A DNA stretch of 64,000 nucleotides from assembly GCF_029626265.1 (NCBI RefSeq), contig NZ_JARUBN010000001.1, forward strand, positions 6,823,001 to 6,887,000, read 5' to 3'. Numbering within the stretch: the first letter of the stretch is position 1; each line of letters starts with the position of its first letter. Shown in pieces: positions 46,106-54,551 of this stretch. The position numbers and the translations under genes were made by a program. The notes beneath the pieces are model-generated. The model had not been told where the DNA came from. It worked only from the letters and a program-made list of their open reading frames with translations, and ran no database searches. This DNA is from Micromonospora sp. WMMD1102. Lineage in GTDB: Bacteria; Actinomycetota; Actinomycetes; Mycobacteriales; Micromonosporaceae.

Positions 46106-48481
46106 TCAGCTCGGCTCGCCCTCCGGAGCGCGCCGGACCGGGGCCCGACCGGCGGGCTGGGCCGGCTGCGGACCGGTCGGCCGGAACGGCGGGATCGGCC
46201 GGGTCACCTCCTCCAGGCAGGTGACCAGGACCTTCTCGCCGTGGTGCAGCAGCTCCAGGGCGTCGTCCGGTTCCCCGTCGCGCAGCGAGTACGTCGCCTC
46301 GTGCCGCCGTACGTCGACCCGCATGTGCACGCCCCGGTAGCGCAGCGAGAACTCCAGCCGGTCGATCCGGCTCGGCAGCCGGGGGGTGAAGGAGAGCGTC
46401 TCGGTGTGGTCGCGCATCCCGCCGAAGCCGGCGACCAGGGCGATCCAGGCCCCGGCCAGCGAGGCGACGTGCACGCCGTCCCGGGTGTTCTGGTTGAGGT
46501 CGTGCAGGTCCATCAGGGCCGCCTCGCCCAGATAGTCGTGCGCGAGTTCGAGATGCCCGGTCTCGGCCGCGAGTACCGCCTGGGTGCAGGCCGACAGCGA
46601 CGAGTCGCGTACCGTCCGCCGCTCGTAGTAGGCGAAGTTGGCCGCCTTCTGCTCGTCGGTGAACGCGTCGCCGCGCCAGTGCATCGCCAGCACCAGGTCG
46701 GCCTGCTTGATCACCTGCTTGCGGTACAGGTCGAAGTAGGGATAGTTCAGCAGCAGCGGGTACTGCTCCGGCGGGGTGCCGGCGAAGTCCCACTCCTGGA
46801 ACCGGGTGAAGCCCTCCACCTGCGGATGTACGCCCAGCTCCCGGTCGTACGGGATGTGCATGTCGTGTGCGGCGTCCCGCCAGGAGGCCGTCTCCTCGTC
46901 GTCGACGCCGAGCCGCCGGGCCTCCTCGCCGTGCCGGACGGCGGCCTCGGCGGCGGCCAGCAGATTCCGCTGGGCCATCAGGTTGGTGTAGACGTTGTCG
47001 TTCTTCACCGCCGTGTACTCGTCCGGCCCGGTCACCCCGTCCAGGTGGAACCGGCCGTCCCGGTCGTGGTGCCCGAGCGAACGCCAGAGCCGGGCGGTCT
47101 CCACCAGCAGCTCCAGCCCGACCTCGCGCTCGAACTGCACGTCGTCGGTCGCCTGCACGTACCGGCGTACCGCGTCGGCGATGTCGGCGGCGACGTGGAA
47201 CCCGGCGGTGCCGGCCGGCCAGTACGCCGAGGTCTCCTGGCCCCGGATGGTCCGCCACGGGAAGGCGGCGCCGCGCAGGCCGAGGGTACGGGCCCGCTCC
47301 TGGGCCAGGTGCAGGGTGGAGTGCCGCCAGCGCAGCGCGGAGGCGACCGCCGGGGGCAGGGTGTAGGTCAGCACCGGAAGTACGAACGTCTCGGTGTCCC
47401 AGAACGCGTGCCCGTCGTACCCCGGTCCGGTCAGCCCCTTGGCGGCGATCGGCCGCAGTTCGGCGCGGGCGCCGGCCTGGAGCACGTGGAAGAGTCCGAA
47501 CCGGACCGCCTGCTGCACCTCCGGGTCGCCCTCGACCCGGACGTCGGAGTCGTCCCAGAAGGTGTCGAGATAGCGGCGCTGCTCGCCGCAGAGCCCGTCC
47601 CAGCCGGAGAACTTGGCGCCGGCCAGTGCCGCCGCCACCTGGTCGCGCAGGGCCGGGCGGGACCGCCGGCTGGACCAGCCGTAGGCGACGAACTTGACCA
47701 GCCGGAGCTGCTCGCCCGGCTTGATCACGGAGGTGACGGTGGTCCGCGCCCAGTCCTCGTACGCCTCGGTGCCGACCAGCTTGCGTTCCGGCCCGTGCAC
47801 CTCGTGGCTCATCGAGACGGCGACCCGCAGCCCGCTCGCCTTGGTGCGGTGGATCAGCAGCGCACCGTCGGCGTGCACCAGGCGCTCCTCGGCCTGCAAC
47901 GGCGACTCCAGCACCGCCGCCACCCGGGGGTCCCGGCTCTGCGCCGGCAGTTGTTCGTTGGCGACCAGCTCGGACTGGATGATCAGCCGCATCGGGCCGT
48001 CGACCGGCTCCACCCGGTATTCGATCGCCGCCACCGAGCGCTGGGTGAACGAGACCAGCCGGGTCGAGCAGATCCGCACGGTACGCCCGGCCGGGGAGCG
48101 CCACTGCACCGACCGTTGCAGGGTGCCGCCGCGCAGGTCGAGCACCCGTTCGTGGCTGAGCAGTTCGCCGTACCGGACGTCGAACGGCTCGTCGTCGACG
48201 AGCAGCCGGATCGGCTTGCCGTTCGTGACGTTCACGATCGTCTGGCCGGATTCGGGGAAGCCGTAGCCCGCCTCGGCGTACGGCAGCGGTCGCAGCTCGT
48301 AGAAGGAGTTCAGGTAGGTCCCCGGCAGGCCGTGCGGCTCGCCCTCGTCCAGGTTGCCGCGCAGCCCGATGTGCCCGTTGGAGAGCGCGAACACGGATTC
48401 GGACTGGGCGAGTACGTCAAGGTCGAGCCGGGTCTCGCGGACGTGCCACGGCTCGACGGGATAGGCCCGCTCCCGGATCAT
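46106..48481 (-). CDS. GH65-family disaccharide phosphorylase
   Basis: A 791-residue enzyme of the maltose/trehalose/kojibiose phosphorylase family. An N-terminal beta-sandwich (about 1-260; ALSNGHIGLRGNLDEGEPHG is typical) leads into an (alpha/alpha)6 barrel. GHAFWDTETFVLPVLTYTLP and the general acid E488 in DGVTGPDEYTAVKNDNVYTN are seen, together with KQADLVLAMH for phosphate/sugar binding. It phosphorolyses an alpha-glucoside to beta-glucose 1-phosphate. The neighbouring HAD protein overlaps by four bases and should convert this product to glucose 6-phosphate. The specificity (trehalose, maltose or kojibiose) cannot be fixed by eye. Confidence 0.92.
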   Translation of the reverse strand: MIRERAYPVEPWHVRETRLDLDVLAQSESVFALSNGHIGLRGNLDEGEPHGLPGTYLNSFYELRPLPYAEAGYGFPESGQTIVNVTNGKPIRLLVDDEPFDVRYGELLSHERVLDLRGGTLQRSVQWRSPAGRTVRICSTRLVSFTQRSVAAIEYRVEPVDGPMRLIIQSELVANEQLPAQSRDPRVAAVLESPLQAEERLVHADGALLIHRTKASGLRVAVSMSHEVHGPERKLVGTEAYEDWARTTVTSVIKPGEQLRLVKFVAYGWSSRRSRPALRDQVAAALAGAKFSGWDGLCGEQRRYLDTFWDDSDVRVEGDPEVQQAVRFGLFHVLQAGARAELRPIAAKGLTGPGYDGHAFWDTETFVLPVLTYTLPPAVASALRWRHSTLHLAQERARTLGLRGAAFPWRTIRGQETSAYWPAGTAGFHVAADIADAVRRYVQATDDVQFEREVGLELLVETARLWRSLGHHDRDGRFHLDGVTGPDEYTAVKNDNVYTNLMAQRNLLAAAEAAVRHGEEARRLGVDDEETASWRDAAHDMHIPYDRELGVHPQVEGFTRFQEWDFAGTPPEQYPLLLNYPYFDLYRKQVIKQADLVLAMHWRGDAFTDEQKAANFAYYERRTVRDSSLSACTQAVLAAETGHLELAHDYLGEAALMDLHDLNQNTRDGVHVASLAGAWIALVAGFGGMRDHTETLSFTPRLPSRIDRLEFSLRYRGVHMRVDVRRHEATYSLRDGEPDDALELLHHGEKVLVTCLEEVTRPIPPFRPTGPQPAQPAGRAPVRRAPEGEPS

Positions 48482-49302
48482 CGGTGTCTCCTCGCGGTCA
48501 CCGGACCACCTCCGGCCCCCCGCCCGGCTCCGGGCAGTAGTTCGGACAGGTCCCGCACCACGATGTCGGCGCCGTGCTCGCGCAACGCGTCGGCCTGGCC
48601 CACCCGGTCGACCCCGACCACGAAGCCGAAGTTGCCGGCCCGGCCCGCCGCCACCCCGGCCAGCGCGTCCTCGAAGACGACTGCCTGGTCGGGGCGTACC
48701 CCGAGCAGTTCGGCGCCGGCCAGGAAGGTGTCCGGATGCGGCTTGCCGCGCAGCCCGCGCGCCCGGGCGACGACCCCGTCCACCCGGGCCTCGACCATCG
48801 GTTCCAGGCCGGCGGCGGAGATCACGTCGGCGGCGTTCGCGCTGGCCGAGACGACGGCCCGGCGCAGCCCGGCGGCGCGGGCGGCGTGCAGGTAGTCCAC
48901 CGATCCCTGGTACGCCAGCACCCCGTCGGTGCGGATCCGGGCGAGCAGGATGACGTTCTTGCGGTTGCCCACCCCGTGCACGGTGTCGGCGGTCGGCGGG
49001 TCGTCCGGTTCGCCCTCCGGCAGGGTGATCTGCCGGGATGCGAGGAAGGTCCGCACCCCGTCGGCCCGGGGGCGGCCGTCGACGTACCGGTTGTAGTCGT
49101 CGCCCGGGTCGAACGGCCGGAACGGTTCGCCGGTGATGGCGGATCGCCGCCGGAGGAAGTCGTCGAAGGTCTCCGCCCAGGCGGCGTTGTGCACCCGGGC
49201 GGTCTGGGTCAGCACGCCGTCGAGGTCGAAGAGGCATGCGGTCACATGCGCGGGTAGGCCCAACACGCCTAACAACCTAACCGGGAAGGCATCCCGGGGC
49301 AC
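48478..49302 (-). CDS. Beta-phosphoglucomutase-like HAD phosphatase
   Basis: A 274-residue HAD-superfamily protein. The nucleophile and acid are the two Asp in CLFDLDGVLTQTARVH. The cap has FRPFDPGDDYNRYVDGRPRA. SASANAADVISAAGL supplies motif II, K in GLRGKPHPDTFL motif III, and VFEDALAGVAAGRAG motif IV. The long form with RxDGV(R/Q)xFLASR is the type encoded with GH65 phosphorylases. The start may be the 49302 codon or a GTG nearer the DLDGV motif. The ATGA overlap makes the two genes one catabolic operon. Confidence 0.9.
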   Translation of the reverse strand: MPRDAFPVRLLGVLGLPAHVTACLFDLDGVLTQTARVHNAAWAETFDDFLRRRSAITGEPFRPFDPGDDYNRYVDGRPRADGVRTFLASRQITLPEGEPDDPPTADTVHGVGNRKNVILLARIRTDGVLAYQGSVDYLHAARAAGLRRAVVSASANAADVISAAGLEPMVEARVDGVVARARGLRGKPHPDTFLAGAELLGVRPDQAVVFEDALAGVAAGRAGNFGFVVGVDRVGQADALREHGADIVVRDLSELLPGAGRGAGGGPVTARRHR

Positions 49303-49404
49303 GGTTTACGGCTTGGCCACGCCGATACGCCCGGCCCCGCCCGGGCCGCCCGGTGACGGTGCCGCCGGGCGGGCCCGCGGCGTCGGTCGAGCGAGCCGCG
49401 CCGG

Positions 49405-50940
49405 TCAGCGGTGCTGGCCGTGACCGTGGCCGGCTGGTGGCCGACCCGGTCGCTGGCCCGGCTCGACCACCACGAACTGCCCCATCATCCCCTGGTCCTC
49501 GTGGTCGAGGATGTGGCAGTGGAACATGTACGGCACGTTCGGGTCGGCGTGGTCGGCGAACCGGGCGATGACCCGGACCGGCCGCCCGGCCGTCAGGAGT
49601 ACGGTGTCCTTCCAGCCGGCGAGTTCCGGTGGCGGCGGCGCCCCGTCCACCGAGAGCACCTGGAACTGCACGTCGTGTACGTGGAAGCTGTGCGGCGTAC
49701 CGTCCTGTTTGTCGAGTTCCCAGATTTCGGTGCTGTCCTTGGTGACCGCGAAGTCGATCCGGTCCGGGTCCATGGCGCGACCGTTGATCTGCCGGCCGCT
49801 CAACCGGAAGTGCCGCTGCTCGGCCGCCGAGGCCGGGTCGAGCCGGTCGACCGGGACCAGTCGCCTCGGCACCTCGGGCGCCGGTGCGAGCGTGCCGGCG
49901 GCCCGTAACTCCAGCACGTCGAAGGTGTCGTCGCCGCCGGTGAACCGGCTGTTGAGGAAGTCGACGCCGGTGTGCGGCGGGAAGCTGCGCAGCACCGGGC
50001 GCTCGCCGGGGCGCACCGACACCACGATCTCGGCCCGTTCGCCGGGCGAGAGCCGGATCCGGCCGGTCTGGTGCGGGGCGGCCAGCAGCCCGCCGTCGGT
50101 GCCGACCAGCGCGAATCCGCGCCCGTCCGCGAAGCCGAAGTCGTACGTCCGCCCGTTGGAGCCGTTCAGCAGCCGCAGCCGGACCCGCTCGGTCGTCACG
50201 TCGAGGTACGGCCCGACGGTGCCGTTGACCAGCAGGGTGTCGCCGAGGATGCCGACCCCGCCGAGGGCTCCCCGGCCGTGGTCGAAGCGCCCGTCGGAGC
50301 GGAACTTGCGGTCCTGAACGATCACCGGGAAGTCGTCGACGCCGTACCGGCGGGGCAGTGGGAGCGCCCGCGACGGCGCGTCGTCGAGCAGGAACATCCC
50401 GGCCAGCCCCCGGTAGACGTGCTCGGCGGTGGCGCCGTGCGGGTGCGGGTGGTACCAGAGCGTGGCGGCGGGCTGGTCGACCTTCCACCGCGGGGACCAG
50501 GTCGCGCCGGGCCGGACCATCTGGTGTGGCCCGCCGTCCATCGCGGCCGGCAGGTGCATGCCGTGCCAGTGCACGCTTGTCGGCTCGCCGAGCCCGTTGA
50601 CGACGTTCACCAGCACCTCCTCGCCGCGCTCGGCCCGCAGGGTGGGGCCGAGGTAGTCGCCGTTGAAGCCCCAGGTGTGGGTCGGTCCGCCCGGACCGAA
50701 GTCCCGCTGGCCGGGCTGGGCCCGCAGGTCGAAGACCCGGCGTCCCCGGTCGTCGATCCGGGACGGCGCCAGCGGCGGTACGGCCAGCCGGTTGACGAAG
50801 TCCACCTCTCCCGTGGTGTCGACGACCGCACGGGTCCAGCCCCAGGTGGCCGCCGCCGTGCCGATTCCGCAGAGCAGCAGTACGACCGAGAAGACTCCGA
50901 GCAGCACCCGGAGCCAGCGCCGCGATCCCCCGCCGGCCAT
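49405..50940 (-). CDS. Multicopper oxidase
   Basis: A 511-residue exported or membrane-anchored three-domain cupredoxin starting at ATG 50940, seven bases after GGGAGG. A start at 50955 would overlap this ribosome binding site. An N-terminal hydrophobic segment (LRVLLGVFSVVLLLCGIGTA) is followed by the four copper motifs: HWHGMHLP, WYHPHPHG, HSFHVHDVQF, and HCHILDHEDQGMMGQF with the T1 ligands Cys, His and Met. It resembles CueO/FtsP-type and bilirubin-oxidase-like enzymes, oxidising Cu(I), metals or phenols with O2. A dyad upstream resembles copper-repressor sites. Confidence 0.93.
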   Translation of the reverse strand: MAGGGSRRWLRVLLGVFSVVLLLCGIGTAAATWGWTRAVVDTTGEVDFVNRLAVPPLAPSRIDDRGRRVFDLRAQPGQRDFGPGGPTHTWGFNGDYLGPTLRAERGEEVLVNVVNGLGEPTSVHWHGMHLPAAMDGGPHQMVRPGATWSPRWKVDQPAATLWYHPHPHGATAEHVYRGLAGMFLLDDAPSRALPLPRRYGVDDFPVIVQDRKFRSDGRFDHGRGALGGVGILGDTLLVNGTVGPYLDVTTERVRLRLLNGSNGRTYDFGFADGRGFALVGTDGGLLAAPHQTGRIRLSPGERAEIVVSVRPGERPVLRSFPPHTGVDFLNSRFTGGDDTFDVLELRAAGTLAPAPEVPRRLVPVDRLDPASAAEQRHFRLSGRQINGRAMDPDRIDFAVTKDSTEIWELDKQDGTPHSFHVHDVQFQVLSVDGAPPPPELAGWKDTVLLTAGRPVRVIARFADHADPNVPYMFHCHILDHEDQGMMGQFVVVEPGQRPGRPPAGHGHGQHR

Positions 50941-50965
50941 TCCGACACCTCCCATAACTCAGCTG

Positions 50966-50994
50966 ACTACATGTAGGCTCCCTTCATATGTAGT
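50966..50994 (-). promoter_or_regulatory. CopY/BlaI-like operator upstream of the multicopper oxidase
   Basis: ACTACAT (50966-50972) and ATGTAGT (50988-50994) form a perfect seven-base dyad, and the first arm is itself part of the 10-base palindrome CTACATGTAG (50967-50976). TACA/TGTA half-sites are typical of the BlaI/MecI/CopY winged-helix repressors. The site lies 26 bases before the ATG and overlaps a TACATA/TACATG hexamer that could be the -10. Confidence 0.6.
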
Positions 50995-51090
50995 GCCGCG
51001 TCCATAGCCGGCGGCGGAAGTCAGGGACGGTTCAGGGAGACCCGGACGAGATCCTCCGGGCTCCGGCGGGCGGCAGGCGGCGTGGGTGGC

Positions 51091-51555
51091 TCAGCGCGGC
51101 TTGAGTGTCCAGTGCACGGTCATCGCGGTGGTCGGCACGCCGTCCTCGGTGCCGATCTCGACCGACACCGGGAACTCCGGCCGGTCGCCGCGCTCGAACT
51201 CGGCCAGTACCTCGGCGGCCGGGCGGCCGAGCCGGGCGGTGGCCCGGACCGCTCCCATGGCCAGCCGCCGGTAGCGGATCTCCGCCCTGGTGGCCAGCGG
51301 CACCGCCCGCTCGAAGAGCTGACCGAACACGGCGAGCACCACGGCGCCGGAGGCGGTCTCGCCGAGCGTGAAGAGGGCCCCGGCATGCGGGCCGCCGACG
51401 TGGTTGTACGTCGGCGGCGAGTCGGGCAGCCGGACGACGGCGCGGATCCCGCCGGCCCCGTCCGGGGCCACCTCGACCAGCTCGAAGCCGAGGGTCCGGG
51501 CGAACGGTACGGCCTCGAGCAGGCCGGCGGCGATCTGCCGTACGTCGGGAGACAT
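51091..51555 (-). CDS. Hotdog-fold thioesterase (DUF4442/PaaI-like)
   Basis: A 154-residue single hotdog domain. ARTLGFELVEVAPDGAGGIR, NHVGGPHAGALFTLGETASG and VVLAVFGQLFERAVPLATRA fit the PaaI/DUF4442 group. NHVGGPHAGALF is the active-site turn with Asn/His. It probably hydrolyses an acyl-CoA thioester. It is single, and nothing nearby defines the substrate. Confidence 0.82.
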   Translation of the reverse strand: MSPDVRQIAAGLLEAVPFARTLGFELVEVAPDGAGGIRAVVRLPDSPPTYNHVGGPHAGALFTLGETASGAVVLAVFGQLFERAVPLATRAEIRYRRLAMGAVRATARLGRPAAEVLAEFERGDRPEFPVSVEIGTEDGVPTTAMTVHWTLKPR

Positions 51556-51627
51556 GGCCGTACGCTACTCGCTGGTAACTTCCGTCGGCAAGGCCCCGTG
51601 AGATGCGGGCGTGGGGATGGTCGCCGG

Positions 51628-51797
51628 GGAAACTGTCGAGCTGCCCCGCTTGTGCGCCCACCCTCCCGGGCGGCCCGAGTCCCGCTCCCGGCCTACCCCG
51701 AACCCCGCTCCCGGCCTGCCGGCCGACTCGAACCGCAGCACCACGTCGGCAATCCGGGCTTCCGTGCCCCGTCTGTGCACCCAGCTCGACAGTCTCC
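51628..51797. repeat. Palindromic intergenic element, copy 2 (inverted)
   Basis: ACTGTCGAGCTG (51632-51643) and CAGCTCGACAGT (51782-51793) are perfect inverted ends. The left 30 bases match the reverse complement of the right end of the 28.2 kb copy, and the right 30 bases match its left end, so this copy lies in the opposite orientation with a longer core. The core has a small CCCGCTCCCGGCCT duplication. The 380-base interval 51556-51936 holds no gene. Confidence 0.85.
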
Positions 51798-51936
51798 GCG
51801 CCGACTATCCCCCGCTCCGCCGCCGGGCCGCTCGTCCGGTCAGCCGGGCCGTCCGCCCAGCGATGAAAGGCCGGAAGACGGCCACCAAGAGATGCCCGAT
51901 CAAGGGGTCACCCGGGCAACCCGCAAAGACGAGGCG

Positions 51937-53070
51937 CTAGAAGAGGCTGCCCAGGCTGCGCAGGATCTCCGCGTAGAAGTTCCCGTCGATGCTGCGGAAC
52001 AGCGCGAACGGCTGGTCCGGGTTGCCGAAGAAGGGCCGCAGCGTCCAGGCCAGCTGGGTGCCGACGAACCCGAAGAGCAGGATCCAGATGTAGAGCAGGG
52101 TCATGCTCGCCGGGCGGGGGCCGCCGGCCGGGGAGTGCGGGCCGCCCGGCCGTCCGACCGGGTACGGGCCTGCGGCAGGGTAGCCGTACTGCGGCACGTA
52201 GAAACCGGGTGCCGGCTGGGCCGGGGCCACCTGCACCGGAGCCGCCGGCACGAGAGCCGGAGCCGCCGGAGCCACCTGCGCCGGAGCCGCCGTCTCGGCC
52301 GGAGCCGGCTGGGCGGGCGTCGGCTGGGCGGGCGTCGGCTGGGCAGACCCGGCCGGCGCGGCGGACGGAACCGGGGTGGTCGGGCCGTCCCCGTTGGCCG
52401 TGCTCGCCGGAGCCGCCGCCTCGCCGCCCGCAGCGCCCACCGCGACCGGGACCGGGACCGGCGGGACGTTCCCGGGCGCCGGCACGGCGGTGGCCGGCTG
52501 CGACACCTGCTGGGCCGGCACGGCCACGGCGGGCTGACCGGCGGTCGCGGCGGGCTGGTTGGCCGGCGCGAGCAGGCCGTGCGCGTTGAGCACCTGCATG
52601 CCGCTGGTCAGGAAGCGCAGCCCGACCAGCGCCGACAGGGCCAGGATCGCCACGTTGAGCAGCTTGAAGAAGGCGTAGTCCGGCGCGGTGACCAGGAAGA
52701 AGAGGCTGATCGGCGCGAACGCCACGGCCAGCATCGCGGTCACCGTGATCGCTACCATCACCATCGCGATGGCCTGCCGCACCGACAGCCGGGCCCCGAA
52801 CACCAGGTTGAACAGATACAGCGTGGGCAGGCAGATGGCGAGCGTGACCAGGAAGAGCAGCGGCAGCTTCACCGCCGAGGTCAGGGCCATCAGGACACTT
52901 TGGAAGGCACCGAGCACGGCGCCGTAACAGGCCAGCGCGATCGCCGAGCTGGCCATCATCCGGCCGGTCAGCGCGTTCAGGTCGCGCTCGTCGACTATCT
53001 GCTGCCAGATGCCCTGCCGGTCACGGAGAATCCGCTCGATCACGAGCAGGCCGGGTCGTTCCTGGGACAC
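51937..53070 (-). CDS. Hypothetical polytopic membrane protein with Ala/Pro-rich loop
   Basis: A 377-residue protein. The N-terminal cytoplasmic segment (LLVIERILRDRQGIWQQIVD) is followed by four or five helices (about 38-165: ASSAIALACYGAVLGAFQSV, VKLPLLFLVTLAICLPTLYL, FAPISLFFLVTAPDYAFFKL). A 120-residue Ala/Pro/Val linker follows, then a last helix with the conserved motif FVGTQLAWTLRPFFGNPDQP. The family is found in bacteria without known function. Its relatives lack the Pro/Ala insert. It is placed upstream of nothing obvious. Confidence 0.7.
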   Translation of the reverse strand: MSQERPGLLVIERILRDRQGIWQQIVDERDLNALTGRMMASSAIALACYGAVLGAFQSVLMALTSAVKLPLLFLVTLAICLPTLYLFNLVFGARLSVRQAIAMVMVAITVTAMLAVAFAPISLFFLVTAPDYAFFKLLNVAILALSALVGLRFLTSGMQVLNAHGLLAPANQPAATAGQPAVAVPAQQVSQPATAVPAPGNVPPVPVPVAVGAAGGEAAAPASTANGDGPTTPVPSAAPAGSAQPTPAQPTPAQPAPAETAAPAQVAPAAPALVPAAPVQVAPAQPAPGFYVPQYGYPAAGPYPVGRPGGPHSPAGGPRPASMTLLYIWILLFGFVGTQLAWTLRPFFGNPDQPFALFRSIDGNFYAEILRSLGSLF

Positions 53071-53138
53071 GAGCGGTACTCCTCACTCCGACCACCGTCG
53101 ACGGTGGGAATCGAAGAACGTTAAGGGACCCGAGGCGG

Positions 53139-54452
53139 TCAGCGCCACCCCACGTCGATCCGGTCGCCGCGCTCGTCGAAGAAGTGCACCGCGTCCATGC
53201 GTACCGAGACGGCCATCGGGTGACCGGAGGTGACCGCCGGGTACGGCGCCAGGCGTACCGCCAGCTCGGCCGGCCGGCGGTGGTGCCGGCCGGGGTCGAG
53301 CACGCTGCCCCGGCCGCCCTGGGCCTCCTGGGTCGGCTGGGTCGGCCCGACGGCCCGCCCGGTCAGCCGCTGCATCACCTGGCCGAGCCGCCTCAGACCC
53401 CGGCCCGCCCCGCCGGAACGCTCCTCGGTGACCGGGCCGCCAAGGTCGTCGACGACGATCGCGGTCGCCCCGATGTCGAGGAACGCCAGCGACTCGTGCC
53501 CGTGGTGCTCCAGATAGCGGATCCGCCCCTGCAACACGTCGCCCGGGGCGTCCGGGGCGACCGGGGTGAGCGCCTCGGCCCGCATCCCGACCACGATCCG
53601 CTCGCCGTGGTAGTGCGCCACCGCCCGGGCCCGGATGTCGTCCCAGGGCAGATAGAGCGCCTGCTCGCCGAAGTTGAGCGCGACGTACCGGTCGAGGTGC
53701 ACGTAGACGGTCGCCTCCAGCAGGTTCATCCGGGGGCTGCCCAGGAACGCGGCGACATAGAGGGTGGCCGGGCGGCCGTACACCTGGGTCGGGGTGCCGA
53801 CGTCCTGGAGGACGCCCTTGCGCATGATCGCCACCCGGTCGGCCATGGTCAGCGCCTCGGCCTGGTCGTGCGTGACGTAGATGGTGCTGACGCCCAGCTC
53901 GCGGACCAGGCCGGAGATCTCCGCCCGCAGCTCGGCGCGCAGGCCGCTGTCCAGGTTGGAGAGCGGCTCGTCCATCAGGAAGAGGCCCGGCCGCCGGACG
54001 ATCGCCCGGCCCATCGCCACCCGCTGCCGCTGGCCGCCGGAGAGCTGGCTGGGCTTGCGGCCGAGTACGTCGCCGATGCCGAGCGCGCTCGCCACGTCGG
54101 CCACCCGCTCGGTGCGCGGCCCTTCCTCGACTCCGGAGAGCCGGAGTGGGAAGGCGATGTTCGCACCCACCGACATGTGTGGATACAACGCGAAATCCTG
54201 GAACACCATGGCAATTCCACGGTCCCGGGGCGGCAGCTCGTTCGCGAGTTCGCCGTCGAGCAGCACGGCGCCGCTTGTCGGATCCTCCAACCCGGCGACC
54301 ATCCTCAGTACGGTGGACTTTCCGCAGCCCGAGGGGCCGAGCAACACCATGAACTCACCGTCGTTGACGTCGAGACTGACGTTGTCGACAGCCACTGTCC
54401 CGTCCGGGAATACCTTCGTGACGTCTTTGAGCGCGACGGTAGTCACCGTCAC
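53139..54452 (-). CDS. ABC transporter ATP-binding protein (MsmK/UgpC-like)
   Basis: A 437-residue ATPase. Walker A GPSGCGKST (residues 40-48), Q-loop VFQDFALYPHMSV, signature LSGGQRQRVAMGRAI, Walker B LFLMDEPLSNLD and H-switch VTHDQAEAL are all present. It belongs to the carbohydrate-importer group with C-terminal MOBE/TOBE modules (about 240-437), which are enlarged here by an insert of about 70 residues (SGGAGRGLRRLGQVMQRLTG, RHHRRPAEL). No permease or binding protein is encoded nearby, so it probably serves several sugar importers, as MsiK does (inference). Confidence 0.9.
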   Translation of the reverse strand: MTVTTVALKDVTKVFPDGTVAVDNVSLDVNDGEFMVLLGPSGCGKSTVLRMVAGLEDPTSGAVLLDGELANELPPRDRGIAMVFQDFALYPHMSVGANIAFPLRLSGVEEGPRTERVADVASALGIGDVLGRKPSQLSGGQRQRVAMGRAIVRRPGLFLMDEPLSNLDSGLRAELRAEISGLVRELGVSTIYVTHDQAEALTMADRVAIMRKGVLQDVGTPTQVYGRPATLYVAAFLGSPRMNLLEATVYVHLDRYVALNFGEQALYLPWDDIRARAVAHYHGERIVVGMRAEALTPVAPDAPGDVLQGRIRYLEHHGHESLAFLDIGATAIVVDDLGGPVTEERSGGAGRGLRRLGQVMQRLTGRAVGPTQPTQEAQGGRGSVLDPGRHHRRPAELAVRLAPYPAVTSGHPMAVSVRMDAVHFFDERGDRIDVGWR

Positions 54453-54551
54453 CTCCCCGCAGCGTTTTGGCCGGCCCCGGAATGACTGTGACGAGGATCA
54501 TCACGGAAGCCCATCGGGTAAACGTGCCATGTTCACGTTGTGACATGACGG

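Noticed and set aside
45542..48895. Long plus-strand open frame opposite the GH65 gene
   Set aside because: Composition and lack of motifs mark it as a shadow. The minus-strand phosphorylase has a complete set of family motifs.
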